NCBI GenBank assembly: GCA_024291935.2
Contig: CM044322.1
Location: forward strand, 27,341,405 to 27,405,404
DNA: 64,000 nucleotides
Direction: 5' to 3'
DNA from: Okapia johnstoni
Lineage: Eukaryota > Chordata > Mammalia > Artiodactyla > Giraffidae
This document shows positions 44,397 to 54,920 of the stretch, piece by piece. The translations under genes were made by a program, and so were the position numbers. Below the pieces are notes generated by a model. That model was given only the letters and a program-made list of their open reading frames with translations, ran no database searches and was not told the origin of the DNA. Every line of letters begins with the position of its first letter. Positions within the stretch are counted from its first letter, which is position 1.

Positions 44397-44650
44397 TAGA
44401 GATGGCTCACAGACCACCTGATGCGAACACCCAACTCACTGGAAAAGACCCTGATGCTGGGAAAGATTGAAGGTAGGAGGAGAAGGGGACCACAGAGGAC
44501 AAGATGGTTGGATGGCATCACCGACTCAATGAACATAAGTTTGAGCCAGCTCTGGGAGATGGTGAAGGACGGGAAGACCTGGTTCGCTGCAGTCTGCCTG
44601 GTTTTTGCAGTCACAAAGAGTTGGACACAACTGAGCAACTGAACAACACA
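44397..44650 (+). mobile_element. ART2A/Bov-B 3'-derived SINE
   Basis: Contains ACTCACTGGAAAAGACCCTG, ATGCTGGGAAAGATTGAAGG, GATGGTTGGATGGCATCACC and GTTGGACACAACTGAGCAAC, the BovB-3'-derived body of bovid ART2A-type SINEs. The same module in antisense forms part of the BovB copy near 49.9 kb. Confidence 0.85.
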
Positions 44651-44732
44651 GACCTAAACACAAAACAGAATCTATTAACTTTCTACAAGAAAGTATAGGA
44701 GATTATCTTTGTGACTTTTGGTTGTGTGCGTG

Positions 44733-44952
44733 CATGCTCAGTCGCTTCAGTTGTGTCCGACTCTGTGTGACCCTATGGACTACAGCCTGCCAGGCTCCTC
44801 TGTCCATGGGATTCTCCAGGCAAGAATACTGGAGTGGGTTGCCACGCTCTCCTCCAGGGGATCTTCCTGACCCAAGGATAGCACCCATGTCTCTTCTGTC
44901 TACCTGCATCGGCAGGCAGGTTCTTTACCATGAGCACCACCTAGGAAGCCCA
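44733..44952 (-). mobile_element. BOVA2-type SINE, antisense
   Basis: CTCAGTCGCTTCAGTTGTGT, CTACAGCCTGCCAGGCTCC and TTCTCCAGGCAAGAATACTG, ending GCACCACCTAGGAAGCCC. Flanks GACTTTTGGTTG and GATTTTTGGTTA suggest a target-site duplication. Confidence 0.88.
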
Positions 44953-45402
44953 TGATTTTTGGTTAGGCAAAGACTTTTAAGTAGAACATAGAAAGCATGA
45001 ACCAAAAGAGAAAAACTGATAAAATGAACTTCAACAATATTAAGCACTTTTGCTCATTAAAATACACCATTATAGTGGAGAGACACTCTATGCATTTGCC
45101 AAAACCCACAGAATGTTATATCATAGAGTATACTTCAATATATGCAAAAAAATCAACAACATCCACCAGCGATGTCAGGATGGAAAGCAGACTGTGACCA
45201 CCGAATCTAACTGTATCACAACATATGACACTAACACACAGGAGGGGACAGGATGAGAGTGTTTAGAAAACACTCTTTGGAAACTGTTAAGACCAATGTT
45301 AAGAAGAAACAGAATATAAAACATGGTACTCAAGTTGATAATTTTGTTTCTCAAGGTGGGGAGGTATATGGATGAACAATTCTGAAACTGCTTTCTAAAT
45401 AC

Positions 45403-45403
<1 letters not shown>

Positions 45404-45435
<32 letters not shown>

Positions 45436-45700
45436 AAGTCGCTTTAGTCGTGTCCGACTCTGTGCGACCCCATAGACAGCAGCCCACCAGGCTCCTCCGT
45501 CCCTGGGATTCTCCAGGCAAGAATACTGGAGTGGGTTGCCATTTCCTCCTCCAGTGCGTGAAAGTGAAAAGTGAAAGTGAAGTCACTCAGTAGTGTCCGA
45601 CTCTTCGCAACCTCATGGGCTGCAGCCTACCAGGCTCCTCCGTCCATGGGGTTTCCCAGGCAAGAGTACTGGAGTGGGGTGCCGTTGCCTTCTCCTCTGG
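45404..45700 (-). mobile_element. (CTG)n run followed by BOVA2-type SINE, antisense
   Basis: A pure CTG run at 45404-45435 (10-11 units) precedes two antisense SINE monomers. Each contains GTGTCCGACTC and CAGGCTCCTCCGTCC, linked by GTGAAAGTGAAAAGTGAAAG. In bovids this trinucleotide is the tail of BOVA2-family copies (AGC repeats in sense). Confidence 0.88.
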
Positions 45701-46729
45701 GGTGGGACAAATAAGAAAATGACGGCAATGGTGGTGAGAAGGTTACGCACAAGCACTTTTGTTACAGATTACAGGTTACAGACACACAGGTGAACAGGTA
45801 TATACTTACCTATCTGCTAAGAGGACTAAAAGCAATGACACCCCAGCACAAATGCCCACAAACCATTGCCTGGTTCCTTGTCTCTAAATCCCACTCTCCA
45901 ATGAAATGAACTAGTGCTCCTTGGAGAACTGTGACAGGAACACTACAAGAGGAAGAGAAGCTAGAGTGGTTGGGAGTGTGAGAAAGGGAAGAAGATCTTA
46001 AAAGTAGGAGCTGGGGCTTGATGACATCCTGGTGGTCAAGGCTGGAACAGGTGAGCAGCCAGACAAACAGCACGGAGCTGGGTCCCCTCTAGGGTGCAGA
46101 CACACACCCACAAGTCCTCCTCAAGGAATTTCAGACCACACGGTGGGTCTTCCCTGAGCTTAGCTCCCACCCCCAGGAGGGAGGGCTGCTTCCGTGAGTG
46201 GCCACCAAAGAGACCGGAGAACAGGACAAGGAGCAACTCTCCTTGGCAGACACCACCTGAGCCAGGTGACCAGGCCGACAGCCCCTGTGATGTCGTGCAA
46301 ACGTCAGCTACCCTGATGTGATGTGACAAGAGGGCCACCTCACTTCTGGGGTCCTCCTTCCAAAATCCCACAATCCCTATCCAACCAGGAGAAAACATAG
46401 CAGACAAACCCCAAATCAGGGACATGCTACAAACACCCGAGAAGTCCTCCTCATAGCTGTCAAGGCCACGAAAAGGTAGGATCCTGGATGGGATCCAGGG
46501 CAGAAAGAGGACCCTGGGGCAGCATGTGACCTGAAGCCTGGAGTGCTGGGAACAGTAACAGAGCACTGTTGTGTTTTAGCTTCCACAAATGTGCTTCGGT
46601 TTGCAACTTTTCTGTAAGTCTAAAACTACTCCAAAAGATTTTAAGTTAATTTTAAAAAGACACCATTAATAGTGTGAATAGGCAATTTCAAACAATGGAA
46701 GGTAATATCTATCTATCTATCTGTATTAA

Positions 46730-47150
46730 ACCCCAGTCTCCTGCATTATAGGCAGATTCTTTACCGACTGAGCCAGGGCTTCCCAGGTGGCAGTACTGGT
46801 AAACAATCTGCCTGGCAATGCAGGAAACGTAAGAACTGTGGGTTCAATCCCTGGTCTGGGAAGATCCCCTGGAGAAGGCAATGGCACCCCACTCCAGTAT
46901 TCTTGCCTGGGAAATTCCATGGATGGAGGAGCTGGGCAGGCTCCAGTCCGTGAGGTCGTAAAGAGTTGGACACAACAGAGCAACTTCACTTTCACTTTTC
47001 ACTTTCATGCATTGGAGAAGGAAATGGCAACCCACTCCAGTATTCTTGCCTGGAGAATCCCAGGGACAGGGGAGCCTGGTGGGCTTCCATCTATGGGGTC
47101 ACACAGAGTCGGACATGACTGAAGCAACTTAGCAGCAGCAGCAGCAGAGC
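46730..47150 (+). mobile_element. BOVA2-type SINE dimer with AGC tail
   Basis: Starts GGGCTTCCCAGGTGGCAGTA, then GGTTCAATCCCTGGTCTGGG, two GGAGAAGGCAATGGC / GGAGAAGGAAATGGC units and the TTTCACTTTTCAC linker, ending in AGCAGCAGCAGCAGCAG. A TATC microsatellite lies just 5' (46.71 kb), and a pure (AC)n run follows at 47153-47172. Confidence 0.88.
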
Positions 47151-48195
47151 ATACACACACACACACACACACCTGTCTCGGCTTGTATCCAGAGACCTAA
47201 AGGACCTGCTCAGATGCCTTGAGTGGGTGCCACAGGCCCAGCATCAATGTTCAAGCACATGCAAATGGAAGACACAAGCAAACACCTCTCTGCCCACCAG
47301 GCCCACATGGCAGTCTCATGCCCACAGAACACACATGGAAGAATGTGCACAACTCTGTCACCCAAGGCGATTCCAGAAACCCACCCAAGTGCCCTCCAGG
47401 GATGGGTATCATGCTGAGGACAACCACGGCCGCTCCACAGACCACAAGGTCTAACATGGCCCCATAAAGGAATGTGGCAGAAGTCAGAACTGTGCCTGCT
47501 TCTGGGAGGTGGGTCTGGGAAGGCTTAGGGAGTCTCAGTCAGCGCAGCGCAGCAGAGACAAGATGCTGCTCCTCACAGAACTGGGTCTGGGAGCCCCAAG
47601 ATCCAGGTGCTGGCAGATCTGGGTTTGGTGAGGCCCTTTCCGGACTGCAGAAGGCTTCCTTCTCAAGATCCTCCAGCCCCTTCCTTGGTGTGCAAGCAAC
47701 TGTGTTCCTCCTGTTGCTAGGGTATTGATCCCCTTGTGGGCCCCACCTCACCCTGAGCACCCCCAAGGGCCCGCTGTAGACACCATCACATGGGGGTCAG
47801 GGCTTCCACCTGACGATCCAGAGGACATGACACGAGGGAAGCTTTAGGGATGACAGAAGCGTCCTCTATCACCACGATGTGCTGGCTACACAGCTGTATA
47901 CAGTTGTCAAAATTGGTCAAACTGAATCTATGCAACTCACTTATGTGAATTATACTTAATCATGAATTGAATAATTGCAATTCATTTTCAATTTTGAAAA
48001 TCTTAGCCAAAAAGCTAAGGAATTGGGTAAAAAACTTCAAGGTAATTAAAAATTTGGTGAGAATTTAAATTGTACCATGTTTTCTTTCACAACTCATTTT
48101 TCTTTAGAGGAATTGGTCTCAAAGAAGGAGTCACTGTGATTTCTGAACAAGTAACACTTCAGGTATCCAGGGGGAATTATTCTGGTCCATCAATT

Positions 48196-48390
48196 TCCTG
48201 ATGCTGGGAAAAGCTAAGGGCAAGAGAAGGGGGCAACAGAGGATGAGATGGTTGTATGGCATCACTGACTTAATGGACATGTGTTTGAGCAAACTCAGGG
48301 AGACAGTGATGGACAGAGAAGCCTGGTGTGCTGCAGTTCACGGGGTTACAAACAGTCGGATACGACTGAGCTACCGAACAACAACAACAA
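48196..48390 (+). mobile_element. ART2A-type SINE fragment
   Basis: TGATGCTGGGAAAAGCTAAG, then GATGAGATGGTTGTATGGCA and CAGTCGGATACGACTGAGC with an AACAACAAC tail. It is BovB-3'-derived and 5'-truncated. Confidence 0.83.
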
Positions 48391-49691
48391 TCAACTGGGG
48401 TTGGGTGCTGGCCATAAAACCACACGAACGCCTTTCCAACAGGAGGCCCTGCCCGGGGGATCACGGTGGGAATGCACGCTTCGCCAACCTTCCCCGCGGC
48501 TGTGGCTGGAGAGCGGAGAGAGACAGGGGGCCAACCGCTTCATAGTCCACGTTGCTGATCTTTGCTTTTGCTTCTCCCGCTGGATCTCCAGCTCCTCAGT
48601 GAGGCCACCGCTCGTCAGCGTCTCAGCAAGCAAAGGGCGCCGAGGCAGAACGTGGCTCTCGGGACAGGATGAGAACACAGACTCCTCGTTCACATGCTGC
48701 CCGTTCCGAAAATCCCCCCGCTCTCATGGAGTATCATCAGCTCAGTAACCGATCTGACAGCTGTACAGAAAACACTCCAGGCTGCTGACACGCTCTGTGG
48801 CCTCAGCACGGCCGAGACGGTGCTGCCGGAGGTCCCCTGGAGACTCGATGGAGGGGGTCCTTGGTCTTGGGGACGCAGGGTTTTCAGTGATGCGGTGACC
48901 AGAGGGCGTTCTTCAAGTGAATTACCGGACAAATCACAGCTTACCTCGCGGAACTGGGCAATGCAGGAGAGGCGGAAGCGCCCTCAGGGTGCCGGCTACC
49001 CCTTAAGGCGCGGCCGCTCCGCCTTTGGGAGGAGCGCCCGGGGCGGGGTGGGGCGCGCATGTGCCAGGAGAAACTTTCCGGAAAACCCGGGTTTTATTTC
49101 CTCCGAGGAGCTGGTGAGATCACTGTGGTGGTTCAGATTCCTGCTAACACAGACTGCTGTGGGGGTGCTGGGAGGAGCGGAGAAGGACGGGACCCAGCTC
49201 TACCCTCGGCGCCGGAGGGGCCCCGGAACAGGACAAAAGGGCCACCTGGGCTCTCGGGCACCTCTGAGGAGCACGTTACCTCGATCGCTGCGCCTTGAAA
49301 CGCTGTGAGAGGCGCGTCCGAACCCCGGAATCAAATAAACGGAAACTAAGCGTCAATTAAATCGTCCTGATGACGACGCACACAGACCCCGCTGAGCCAC
49401 AGTGGACACTCTAGGGGAGATAAACCCACTCGCTGGCCCTCCCGCGCGGCGGAGGCGTCCAGAGCCGGTGACGGGGCGGGGGCCGCGGAGAAGCAAAGCG
49501 GCCGGACCCCGCGCCCCCGCCCCACCCCGCCACTGCAGCCTTGCCGGGGGGCAGCACCCTGAGTGCCGCCCCAGCCCCTGGCCCGCCCCCGCGCGCCTGC
49601 CCCCCGCCCCCACCGGCCCCTCACTCACCCCCGCGCCCTTCGAGTTCTCTTTCGTACCCCCCGCCCTCCAGGCGGTCTCGTAGTGCCCCCT

Positions 49692-49703
49692 GGGACTTGT
49701 AGT
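49692..49703 (-). promoter_or_regulatory. ZNF143/THAP11-type site 1
   Basis: Minus strand reads ACTACAAGTCCC, an exact match to the ACTACAnnTCCC core bound by ZNF143 with THAP11/HCFC1. Confidence 0.7.
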
Positions 49704-49753
49704 CTCTCCGCCACCCGAGCCAGAGCGCTAGGGAGCGTGGCTCCCAGCCTAAA

Positions 49754-49765
49754 ACTACACCTCCC
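49754..49765 (+). promoter_or_regulatory. ZNF143/THAP11-type site 2
   Basis: ACTACACCTCCC on the + strand matches ACTACAnnTCCC. It is 50 bp from site 1 and in opposite orientation. Confidence 0.7.
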
Positions 49766-49814
49766 GGCGGTCCACGCTATAACCCGCCCGGTCAAGTGGG
49801 TGACAGCCCAGAGT

Positions 49815-49824
49815 TCTCGCGAGA
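49815..49824. promoter_or_regulatory. TCTCGCGAGA palindrome (BANP-type CGCG element)
   Basis: Perfect 10-bp palindrome TCTCGCGAGA, the CpG-containing core-promoter element recognised by BANP. Binding is known to be blocked by CpG methylation. It lies between ZNF143-type sites 2 and 3. Confidence 0.75.
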
Positions 49825-49849
49825 TCTAAAGGTGCGCGCAGAGCGACCT

Positions 49850-49861
49850 GGGAAGTGTAGT
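49850..49861 (-). promoter_or_regulatory. ZNF143/THAP11-type site 3
   Basis: Minus strand reads ACTACACTTCCC, followed by AG as in the extended site. Its end is two bases from the target-site duplication of the BovB insertion. Confidence 0.7.
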
Positions 49862-49874
49862 CTAGGGCCCTGAT

Positions 49875-51494
49875 CAGTTCAGTTCAGTTCGGTTCAGTCG
49901 CTCAATCGTGTCCAACTCTTTGCGACCCCATGGACTGCAGCACGCCAGGCTTCCCTGTCCATCACCAACTTCCGGAGCTTACTCAGACTCATGTCCATCA
50001 AGTCGGTGATTCCATCCAACCGTCTCATCCTCTGTCGTCCCCTTCTCCTCCTGCCTTCAATCTTTCCCAGCATCAGGGTCTTTTCCAGTGAGTCAGTTCT
50101 TCACATCAGCTGGCCAAAGGATTGGAGTTTCAGCTTCAGCATCAGTCTTTCCAATGAATATTCAGGACTGATTTCCTTTAGGATTGACTGGTTGGATCTC
50201 CTTGCAGTCCAAGGGACTCTCAAGAGTCTTCTCCAACACCACAGTTCAAAAGCATCCATTTTTCGGCGCTCAGATTTCTTTACAGTCCAACTCTCACATC
50301 CATACATGACTACTGGAAAAACCATAGCTTTGACTAGACGGACCTTAGTTGGCAAAGTAATGTCTCTGCTTTTTAATATGCTGTCTAGGTTGGTCATAGC
50401 TTTTCTTCCAAGGAGAAAGCATCTTTTAATTTCATGGCTGCAGTCACCATCTGCAGTGATTTTGGAGCCCCCCAAAATAAAGTCAGCCACTGTTTCCACT
50501 GTTTCCCCATCTATTTGCCATGAAGTGATGGGACCGGATGCCATGATCTTTGTTTTCTGAATGTTGAGTTTTAAGCCAACTTTTTCACTCTCCTCTTTCA
50601 TCAAGAGGCTCTTTAGTTCCTCTTTGCTTTCTGCCATAAGGGTGGTGTCATCTGCATATCTGAGGTTATTGATATTTCTCCCGGCAATCTTGATTCCAGC
50701 CTGTGCTTCATCCAGACCAGCATTTCACATGAAATACTCTACATATAAGTTAAACTAGCAGGGTTACAATATATAGCTTTGACATATTCCTTTCCTGATT
50801 TGGAACCAGTCTGTTGTTCCATGTTCAGTTCTAACTGTTGCTTCTTGACCTGCATACAGATTTCTCAGAAGGCAGGTCAGGTGGTCTTCTATTCCCATGT
50901 CTTTCAGAATTTTCCATAGTTTATTGTGATCCACACAGTCAAAGGCTTTGGTGTAGTCAATAAAGCAGAAGTAGATGTTTTTCTGGAATTCTCTTGCTTT
51001 TTCGATGATCCAGTGGATGTTGGCAATTTGATCTCTGGTTCCTCTGCCTTTTTTAAATCCAGCTTGAACATCTGGGAGTTCTCGGTTCACATACTGTTGA
51101 AACCCGGCTTGGAGAATTTTGAGCATTACTTAGCTAGCGTGTGAGATGAGTGCAATTGTGCAGTAGTTTGAACATTCTTTGGCATTGCCTTTTTTTGGGA
51201 TTGGAATGAAAACTGACCTTTTCGAGTCCTGTGGCCACTGCTGAATTTTCCAAGTTTGCTGGCATATCGAGTGCAGCACTTTCACAGCATCATCTTTTGG
51301 GATTTGAAATAGCTCAACTGGAATTCCACCACCTCCACCATCCTTGTTGGTAGTGATGCTTCCTAAGGCTCACTTGACTTCGCATTCCAGGGTGTCTGGC
51401 TCTAGGTAAGTTATCATACCATCGTGGTTATCTGGGTCATGAAGATCTTTTTTGTATAGTTCTGTGTATTCTTGCCATGTCTTCTAATATCTTC
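49875..51494 (-). mobile_element. 5'-truncated BovB (RTE) LINE insertion
   Basis: A 1620-bp minus-strand insertion, flanked on both sides by the perfect 11-bp duplication AGGGCCCTGAT (49864-49874 and 51495-51505). The 3' end on the left shows the (TGAAC)n-type tail typical of BovB. Reading minus, broken frames encode RTE reverse-transcriptase blocks: FIDYTKAFDCVDH near 51.0-50.9 kb, then the catalytic YADD at 50647-50658, then a thumb/C-terminal part to about 50.1 kb. At least one frame break separates the blocks. The 5' half (endonuclease) is missing, so it cannot move on its own. Confidence 0.93.
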
Positions 51495-51505
51495 AGGGCC
51501 CTGAT

Positions 51506-54139
51506 AGAGTAGCGGGAAACAAGGGGAGGCCCACGCTGCCCAAGATCTCTCGCACGCAGCTGTCTCTGGCGTTGCCAGGAGACCAGGAAGCCAGGCAGTC
51601 GGTGCCAGGGCGTCTGGCTCCCGAAGTTGGGGGCCGGAAACCCCTCTGCGGACGCTCAGTGAGGCTGCTCGACAGTGTCCAGCAGGGTAGCGATTCCCGA
51701 GACAGCACGGGGTTACACAGACGTGTCCCGGAGGGCGAATCCAGACTGCTAGCAGGGTCCCCGCAGCGTCTCTGGACTCAACCTGGGGGCTGCTCCCTGC
51801 GCTGGAGCATGGTGGATGGCGGGGCCTGGAAAAGGCCTGTGTGGGGTTTGAGTCCTCTGTGCGCGATTCCCCAGGAAGGAAGCTGTTCCCGGGCTGCCCT
51901 GCTCCGCCCCCCACCCCACACCTGCGCCAGCTCTGCCACTTTCGGGATCTCAAGCGGAGCCTGTGGGGTCAGGGTATGTGGGGCTCCCTGGGCCTGGTCC
52001 ACGCTAAGGCTGTCCCTGGAGAAGGCTGTGATAGGAGCTTGAAGAAAAGAGAGGAAGATCGACGGTCACCTTTTCGTGCTTTCTGTGACACTGGATGGGG
52101 GCCGACTTTCCTCAAGGGCGGCTACTTGGAGAGGAGTGTCTGGGCCAGTGGGTCTGAATTGAGAGGCCTGGACCAGGACAGGCTCCCACGCTGCAGACTG
52201 CAGTCCATAGGGACACATAAAACATGGGCTTTTCAGGTCTCTCTCGAACTTCCTTATTCAATATGAATAGGGGTGGATGGGATAGACGGTGATCTCTGGT
52301 TTCTCTGAACTGGTGAACCTGGTCCAATTGGTTACTCTGTCCATGAAAGCTCCACTCTGTGGCCTTGTGGTGCCTCCCAGGTGCTGGGAATACTCCTCAC
52401 AGTCTGTGGACCCTGGGGTCTAGGTGACAGGATGGTTGGCATCCCAGGTTGGTTTGTTCCAACAGGATGACACTGGAGGAATGTCTGCCTGTGTGATCTC
52501 AGGCTCTGCCTCTGTGTGTATGTCCTCCAGTCGTCACTTCTCAGCACACAGGATCACAGGTGTGCCGATGAAAGGACGGGGGCCCTGTGGGCATCCCTGG
52601 GAGTGTCTAATGAGAGTGGGGTGCAGGTTAGGGTCAGGATCTACAGGTGTATGGGGTGCTGCAGGACAGCTAGCATAAGCCCACACCTGACCCTAGGGCT
52701 CCCAGATTCCAAGGCTGACGCCATCCTCACCCTCAGCTGGCTTCTGCCCCAACCGGCCATCTGGCCCAAATCCCGTGGGTTCCCTTCCCCATGGGGTGCC
52801 GCCTAAGGACGCTCATCCTGAAGTTTGAATGTCCAGAGTTGAATGTCAACAGAGTGTCTGTTTTGTGGTGTGAGGCTACTGCTCTCCTAGGAAGAGTACT
52901 GAGGAGTGGAGGTTGAGTCACATTTGTGTCTTCTCTTCTAGAGGACAGTGGTCACTGAGTTTCTTTAGTTAGAGCTGGGCGCTCCTTCTCAGGATTGCCC
53001 TCAGAGGCCTCCGAGGCAGGAGCTGTTGTAGGCTCCAAGCACGACCTCATGGCATCTCGTTGCCATACAGCAGAGCTGGGGGGTCACTAACTACAGGTTT
53101 TCAGGATGATGCGACTCTTGATGGTGACGGTAAAGTCTCTCAGGGTGAAATCGTGCCTGGGAATGTGACAGCTCCCGTGGGCCTGTGCAGTCAGGAGGAA
53201 CCTGGCCGGGCATTACTGGGACGTCTGGGAAACATCATGGGGTGGCATGGCAGCGTCTCTGCTGCCGGTGGCTTCTCTGTGGCCCTGCAGCTGCCTTGCC
53301 TGTCACAGAATTACTGCTCCCTTCCATTTCGTCCATTTCCACTTTCTCGGTGGTTTTCTGAACCCCCGTGGAAACAGCATTCTTCCAGGATCTTGTTACT
53401 TATCCCTGAGCCTGCCTGTTTCAGCCCCACGTGCCCCTAACATCAGGCTGTCCCTTAATAACAAATCATCTAGTATCAGAGGGTGATCTTTTCACTCTAG
53501 TGATTCTTAGGTCAAATGCAGGCTCCCTGAAAATGCTGCCAAAGAAGCCTGCAATGAGCCAAAGCAAGTATATTCTCGACTGAGTCTCTGCGGAGTCCCC
53601 ATCTGGAGGCTGGGGTCTGGGTCAAACTGGGCCTTCAGTGGGAAGGAGGCTTGGTTCAGATTGGGTAAAGGTCTCCAGGCTGGTGGACATAGCAAGGCAA
53701 AGGGATCTGAGGAGTCTTTCCATGGGATCTAGTGAAAGCCTAGGGTTTACATTTTTTCCCATAAAGTTTCTGAAATGAACAATAAAATTATCTGCAACTT
53801 TTTCTGTGTAGTAGTTTCTTTTTTTCTCTTTAATCTATTTATTAAGAAATCTGTAAATCCACTGAATCCCTGTTAAGACACTAAGAGGATTTCACTTTCA
53901 CAATTTGACAAAAGCATTCAAAAGTCACCTGTGGGGAAAATGTAGAAAAATAGGACAATTCTGTAAAAACCAGTAATAAAGTGAGGGCAGATCTCAATGT
54001 GTGGGAGTTTCTTGAAGTCTCCTGTGACAAGTGGCCTCCTTGACACCTCTGCCTGGAAGTCTCATCTGTCCTTCATACCCATGGCCCACAGGGAACCCCC
54101 ATCTCACTTCTACTTGTTTTTTTTGTTTGCTTGTTTGTT
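51506..54139. other. Far side of the interrupted CpG island and gene-free flank
   Basis: From 51.5 to about 52.0 kb the DNA is still CpG-rich, presumably the original upstream half of the C1orf159 island. Beyond that it is ordinary mixed sequence. AATAAA on + occurs at about 53.78 kb, but no exon structure links to it. No protein family is recognised. Confidence 0.5.
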
Positions 54140-54920
54140 TTGTTTTAAACCAAGAGTGGATGTTGGGTTTTGTCGAATGCTTTTTGAAAAAAACAACTAT
54201 TGAGAGAAGTCTGTGAGGCGAATTACATTCTCTAACGTTAAATGTCAGGGCTTCCCTGATGGTTCAGCTGGTAAAGAATCCGCCTGAAGTGCAGGAAACC
54301 TGGGTTTGATCCCTGCGTTGGGAAGATCCCCTGGAGAAGGGAACGGTGACCCACTCCAGCATTCTGGCCCGGAGAATTCCATGGACTGTAGAGGGGTCTC
54401 ATGGGGTCGCATGTGACCATGGGGTCGCAAAGAGTAGGACACAACTGAGTGACTTTCACTTTCAATGTTAAATTAACCTTATATTCCTGAAGAAAAGCCC
54501 ATCTGGTCATATGTTACCCTTTTTATATATTGCTGTGCCAGTTTGCTAAAATTCTCTAAGAATTAATTTGCTAAGATTTTTGCATCTGTGTTGCAAGGGA
54601 TGTGGTTTTCCTGTAAGGCCTTTGTTTATCATCAGGGTCACACTGGACTCACAGAGGGTTAGAAGGTTTGCCCTGCTCTTCAGTTTTCCAGAGCAGGTAG
54701 CAGAGAATTGCTCTTGACTCTTCCTTAAACACTTGGTAGAATTTTTACCAGTGAAGCCATCTAGGCCTGGATTTCTCTTTATGAGAAGGTTTTTAACTAT
54801 GAATTCAACTTCTTGAGTGAAGTTATCTATTTTCTTTTGAGCATGCTTTGGCAGTCTTTGGCTGGCTGCTAGATGTGAATTTGACCTTAGTGTTGGACCA
54901 TTTTGTATTCCGTCAGTACT
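54140..54920 (-). mobile_element. LINE-1 fragment, antisense, split by a SINE
   Basis: Reverse reading gives L1 ORF2-like blocks (FIVKNLLIKRNPGLDGFTGK near 54.75 kb) with further L1-like sequence left of the SINE (AAACCAAGAGTGGATGTTGG on +). A BOVA2 element lies at 54.25-54.47 kb inside it. Stops and shifts show it is dead. Confidence 0.7.
54248..54466 (+). mobile_element. BOVA2-type SINE in antisense L1
   Basis: GGGCTTCCCTGATGGTTCAG, then GGTTTGATCCCTGCGTTGGG, GGAGAATTCCATGGACTGTA and GACACAACTGAGTGACTTTC. The flanking GTTAAAT on both sides is consistent with a target-site duplication. Confidence 0.87.

Larger units (their letters stand above)
33260..49628 (-). other. C1orf159: Inferred long first intron of C1orf159, repeat-filled
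   Basis: No protein-coding exon is recognised between the coding exons and the CpG-island promoter. From 35.2 to 48.4 kb it is AT-rich and largely made of old L1 segments, into which ruminant CHR, BOVA2 and ART2A-type SINEs and microsatellites have been inserted. Assignment as intron rests on the location of the promoter. Confidence 0.6.
49629..49850 (-). other. C1orf159: Candidate non-coding exon 1 of C1orf159
   Basis: On the minus strand a consensus donor GTGAGT (49623-49628 on +) follows GC-rich sequence directly downstream of the promoter motifs. The transcription start is not fixed and could be anywhere around 49.7-49.85 kb. This is inferred from the donor and the island. Confidence 0.4.
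48980..49863. promoter_or_regulatory. C1orf159: CpG island, C1orf159 promoter
   Basis: Dense CpG and GC boxes between about 48.98 and 49.86 kb, with sharp edges against AT-rich L1 sequence and the BovB insertion. It is the only strong CpG island upstream of C1orf159 on the minus strand and contains the ZNF143-type and CGCG motifs listed separately. The unit is probably TATA-less and constitutively active. CpG-rich sequence resumes beyond the BovB copy at about 51.5 kb. Confidence 0.75.

Noticed and set aside
48694..49308. 204-codon plus-strand open frame at the CpG island
   Set aside because: Long frames are expected in CpG islands; no domain, no splice context, opposite strand to C1orf159.
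49875..51494. BovB open frames as a host gene
   Set aside because: They are reverse-transcriptase blocks of a truncated, frame-broken LINE bounded by a target-site duplication.
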